16,744 bases of DNA from an uncultured Oscillibacter sp. (GTDB lineage Bacteria > Bacillota > Clostridia > Oscillospirales > Oscillospiraceae), in the NCBI GenBank assembly GCA_900548505.1, contig URKI01000049.1, positions 1 to 16,744 of the forward strand, given 5' to 3'. This document shows positions 14,461 through 16,744 of this stretch, piece after piece. The translations under genes and the position numbers were made by a program. Each line of letters opens with the position of its first letter. Positions within the stretch are counted from its first letter, which is position 1. The notes beneath the pieces are model-generated. The model searched no databases. It was not told the DNA's origin and was given only the letters and a program-made list of their open reading frames with translations.

Positions 14461-14955
14461 ATGAAAAAAGTTGCCGTCATTATGGGCTCCGACTCCGACT
14501 GGCCGGTAGTCAAGGGAGCCTGCACCCAGCTTCAGGAGCTGGGGATCCCCTATGAAGCCCACATTCTCAGCGCTCACCGCACCCCCGCCGCCGCGGCCAG
14601 CTTCGCCCGCTCCGCCCGGCAGGAAGGCTTCGGCGTTCTGATCTGCGCCGCCGGCATGGCTGCCCATCTGGCCGGCGCCTTCGCTGCCAACTCCACGCTG
14701 CCCGTCATCGGCATCCCCATGAAGGGCGGCGCCATGGACGGGCTGGACGCCCTGCTTGCCACCGTGCAGATGCCCAGCGGCATCCCCGTGGCCACCGTGG
14801 CCATCAACGGCGCCAAGAACGCCGCCGTGCTGGCCGCTCAGATCCTGGCCGTAAGCGACGACGCCCTGGCCGCCAAGCTGGACGCCCAGCGTTCGGACAT
14901 GGCCGAGCGCATCGCCGTGAAGGAAGCGGCACTGCAATCTGAGCTGGAGGCGTAA
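14461..14955 (+). CDS. purE: N5-carboxyaminoimidazole ribonucleotide mutase (class I PurE)
   Basis: 164 residues, full length. It has the nucleotide-binding MGSDSD (8-13), SAHRTP (37-42, His39 equivalent to the catalytic His45 of E. coli PurE), CAAGMAAHLAG and the TVQMPSGIPVATVAINGAKNAAVLAAQIL core. It shifts the carboxylate of N5-CAIR to give CAIR in de novo purine synthesis. SAHRTP, not SAHKTP, points to the class I enzyme, which normally needs PurK, but no purK lies in the window. GGGAGG precedes the ATG. It sits between the GntR regulator (14-base gap) and purC, which performs the next pathway step. Confidence 0.96.
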   Translation: MKKVAVIMGSDSDWPVVKGACTQLQELGIPYEAHILSAHRTPAAAASFARSARQEGFGVLICAAGMAAHLAGAFAANSTLPVIGIPMKGGAMDGLDALLATVQMPSGIPVATVAINGAKNAAVLAAQILAVSDDALAAKLDAQRSDMAERIAVKEAALQSELEA

Positions 14956-15015
14956 ACGTCTCCCCTGATCTGGTTTTCACAAAAGCAATTTATTTTGATA
15001 TGGAGGTACCCTCAC

Positions 15016-15702
15016 ATGGAAAAGAAGCTTGTTTACACCGGTAAGACCAAAAACGTCTACGCCCTGGACAACGGCCACTATCTGCTCAAGTTCAAGGACG
15101 ACTGCACCGGCAAGGACGGCGTGTTTGATCCCGGTGAAAACTCTGTCGGTCTGACCATCGACGGCGTGGGCGACGTGAACCTGCGGATGTCCATCTACTT
15201 CTTCGAGAAGATCAACGCCGCCGGCATCAAGACCCACTTCGTCTCCGCCAACCTGGACGACACCACCATGGAGGTCCTCCCCGCCAAGGTCTTCGGCAAG
15301 GGTCTGGAGGTCATCTGCCGCCACAAGGCCGTGGGCAGCTTCCTGCGCCGCTACGGTGAGTACGTGGCCGAGGGTGCTGACCTGCCCGCCTATGTGGAGA
15401 CCACCTTCAAAAACGACGAGAAGGGCGATCCCCTGGTCACCAAGGACGGCCTGGTGGTCCTGGGCGTCATGACCGAAAAGCAGTACGACGACATCAAGGA
15501 CATGACCCAGAAGATCACCCAGATCGTGGCCGACGACCTGAAGGAAAAGGGCCTGGTGCTCTATGACATCAAGTTCGAGTTCGGCTACGACGCCGACGGC
15601 AACGTGATGCTCATCGACGAGGTGGCCTCCGGCAACATGCGCGTCTACAAGGACGGTCAGTACATCGATCCCATGACCCTGTCCAAGCTGTTCTTCGCCT
15701 GA
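15016..15702 (+). CDS. purC: SAICAR synthetase (PurC), variant type
   Basis: 228 residues. The start is the ATG at 15016, nine bases after GGAGG; an in-frame ATG at 14995 has no ribosome binding site. Family features: TGKTKNVYAL (8-17), which corresponds to the ATP-binding GKAK.VY element; EVICRHKAVGSFLRRYG (98-114), which replaces the usual EVVVRN..AGS; and IKFEFGYDADGNVMLIDEVASGNMRVY (185-211), in place of the usual KFEFG...LADEISPDTCR. PurC joins CAIR and aspartate using ATP to make SAICAR. The ATP half is clear, but the DTCR-type substrate motif is absent, so this belongs to a divergent branch. The order purE-purC-purF-like supports a purine role. It lies 60 bases after purE and 18 bases before the next gene. 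Confidence 0.88.
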   Translation: MEKKLVYTGKTKNVYALDNGHYLLKFKDDCTGKDGVFDPGENSVGLTIDGVGDVNLRMSIYFFEKINAAGIKTHFVSANLDDTTMEVLPAKVFGKGLEVICRHKAVGSFLRRYGEYVAEGADLPAYVETTFKNDEKGDPLVTKDGLVVLGVMTEKQYDDIKDMTQKITQIVADDLKEKGLVLYDIKFEFGYDADGNVMLIDEVASGNMRVYKDGQYIDPMTLSKLFFA

Positions 15703-15720
15703 GCGGCGGAGGAGACGACC

Positions 15721-16744
15721 ATGGGCGGATTTTTCGGCACGATCTCCAAGCGGGATTGTGTGCTTGACGTCTTTTTCGGAGTGGACTACCACTCCCATCT
15801 GGGTACCCGCCGGGGCGGCATGGCCATCTACGATGCCGCCGACGGGTTCCAGCGCCAGATCCACAACATTGAAAATTCCCCGTTCCGCACCAAATTTGAG
15901 CGGGATCTGTCCCAGTTCCACGGCACCAGCGGCATCGGCTGCATCTCCGACACCGATCCCCAGCCGCTGCTGGTGCGCTCCCACCTGGGGCTTTACGCCA
16001 TCACCACCGTGGGCATCATCAACAACGCCGAGTCTCTGGTGGAGAAGTACTTCTCCGACCACGGCCACCAGTTCATGGCCCAGTCCAACGGCAAGATCAA
16101 CGAGACGGAGCTGGTGGCGGCACTCATCAACCAGTGCGACACTCTGGTGGACGGCATCCGCCACGCCCAGGACGTGATCGACGGCTCCACCACCATCCTG
16201 ATCCTCACCCCGGACGGCATCATCGCCGCCCGGGACAAGCTGGGCCGTCTCCCTGTGCTGGTGGGTAAAAACGAGGACGGCTGCTGCGTGTCCTTTGAGT
16301 CCTTCGCCTACCAGAAGCTGGGCTATCAGACCTGCTACGAGCTGGGCCCCCGGGAGATCGTACAGATCACGGCGGAGGGCTGCGAGTCCCTCTCTCCCGC
16401 CGGGGAGAAGATGCGTATCTGCGCGTTCCTCTGGACCTACTACGGCTATCCCAACTCCAACTACGAGGGGATGAACGTGGAGGTCATGCGCTACCGCAAC
16501 GGCGAGATCATGGCCCGGGACGAGGTGTCCCGCGGTATGCTCCCCAAGGTGGACTACGTGGCCGGCGTGCCGGATTCCGGCGTGCCCCACGCCATTGGCT
16601 TTGCCAACCGCAGCGGCAAGCCCTTTGCCCGCCCCTTTGTCAAATACACCCCCACCTGGCCCCGCTCCTTCATGCCTGCCAACCAGGCCGTGCGCAACCA
16701 GGTGGCCAAGATGAAGCAGATCCCCGTCCCCGAGCTTATCGAGG
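15721..16744 (+). CDS. purF: PurF-like amidophosphoribosyltransferase lacking the catalytic N-terminal Cys, 3' end outside window
   Basis: 341 codons are visible with no stop before the window ends. The ATG follows GGAGGAG, 18 bases after the purC stop. The N-terminal half follows the Ntn glutamine-amidotransferase layout of PurF (HLGTRRGGMAIYD, 26-38, corresponds to LQHRGQESAGI; AARDKLGRLPVL to the RDPxGxRPL element). The start of the phosphoribosyltransferase domain is clear (GVPDSGVPHAIGFA, 282-295, and FMPANQAVRNQ, 317-327). Residue 2, the catalytic Cys of PurF, is Gly (MGGFFG), and the IGHVRYST and HNG glutaminase motifs read IGCISDTD (72-79) and TVGIINN (96-102). The glutaminase site therefore looks dead. 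It may use free ammonia, or do another PRPP-linked reaction. Confidence 0.85.
   Translation, partial: MGGFFGTISKRDCVLDVFFGVDYHSHLGTRRGGMAIYDAADGFQRQIHNIENSPFRTKFERDLSQFHGTSGIGCISDTDPQPLLVRSHLGLYAITTVGIINNAESLVEKYFSDHGHQFMAQSNGKINETELVAALINQCDTLVDGIRHAQDVIDGSTTILILTPDGIIAARDKLGRLPVLVGKNEDGCCVSFESFAYQKLGYQTCYELGPREIVQITAEGCESLSPAGEKMRICAFLWTYYGYPNSNYEGMNVEVMRYRNGEIMARDEVSRGMLPKVDYVAGVPDSGVPHAIGFANRSGKPFARPFVKYTPTWPRSFMPANQAVRNQVAKMKQIPVPELIE

Noticed and set aside
15758..16177. 139-residue plus-strand frame inside the purF-like region
   Set aside because: It is the wrong frame of the purF-like gene. The frame starting at 15721 stays open to the end of the window and carries PurF motifs.
14977..16590. 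537-residue minus-strand frame
   Set aside because: It is antisense to purC and the purF-like gene. The composition (His/Val/Gly/Asp) is typical of a codon-bias shadow, and both plus-strand genes are supported by motifs and ribosome binding sites.

Overview
The window looks like a contig from a GC-rich, strictly anaerobic, low-oxygen gut-type Firmicute, most plausibly a Clostridia/Oscillospiraceae relative. This is inferred from several things: AGGAGG-type ribosome binding sites, sigma-A-like promoters, lipoprotein signal peptides, a class III (oxygen-sensitive) ribonucleotide reductase, a proofreading-dead DNA polymerase I and an L-box riboswitch. No rRNA or other species-level marker is present. 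The first 48 bases are not genomic: they are an Illumina Nextera i7-side adapter left on the contig end.

Layout, left to right. (1) Minus strand: a rimI-like acetyltransferase cut off by the adapter, preceded in the same transcript by polA. The polA promoter region carries a perfect 19-bp tandem repeat. (2) Plus strand: a small PsiE-like membrane protein with its own promoter and terminator, facing a minus-strand PAP2 phosphatase. (3) Plus strand: a promoter, a lysine riboswitch, a terminator and a three-gene amino-acid ABC importer (lipoprotein receptor, permease, ATPase). The riboswitch identifies the importer as a lysine uptake system. (4) Minus strand: a lipoprotein with a papain/C39-like cysteine peptidase domain, sharing a bidirectional terminator with the importer. 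(5) Plus strand: the anaerobic dNTP module nrdG, nrdD and trxB. NrdD carries a fused C-terminal glutaredoxin domain, and trxB follows directly. Both nrdG and nrdD have a pair of NrdR-box-like sites spaced 32 bp apart. (6) Minus strand: an AroK-family kinase lacking a key shikimate-binding Arg. (7) Plus strand: a purine-type operon led by a HutC-type GntR regulator (gntR, purE, a variant purC, and a purF-like gene running off the window). The purF-like protein has no catalytic N-terminal Cys. A 15-bp perfect palindrome sits between the operon promoter and gntR.

How the genes fit together. The nrd/trx block is a self-contained route to deoxynucleotides: NrdG makes the glycyl radical, NrdD reduces NTPs, and the fused glutaredoxin plus TrxB probably supply the electrons from NADPH. 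The importer is switched off by intracellular lysine through transcription termination. The purine block starts with its likely own regulator. No mobile elements, CRISPR arrays, tRNAs or rRNAs were seen. The least conventional parts are the NrdD-glutaredoxin fusion with its paired NrdR sites, and the GntR/PurE/variant PurC/Cys-less PurF operon.
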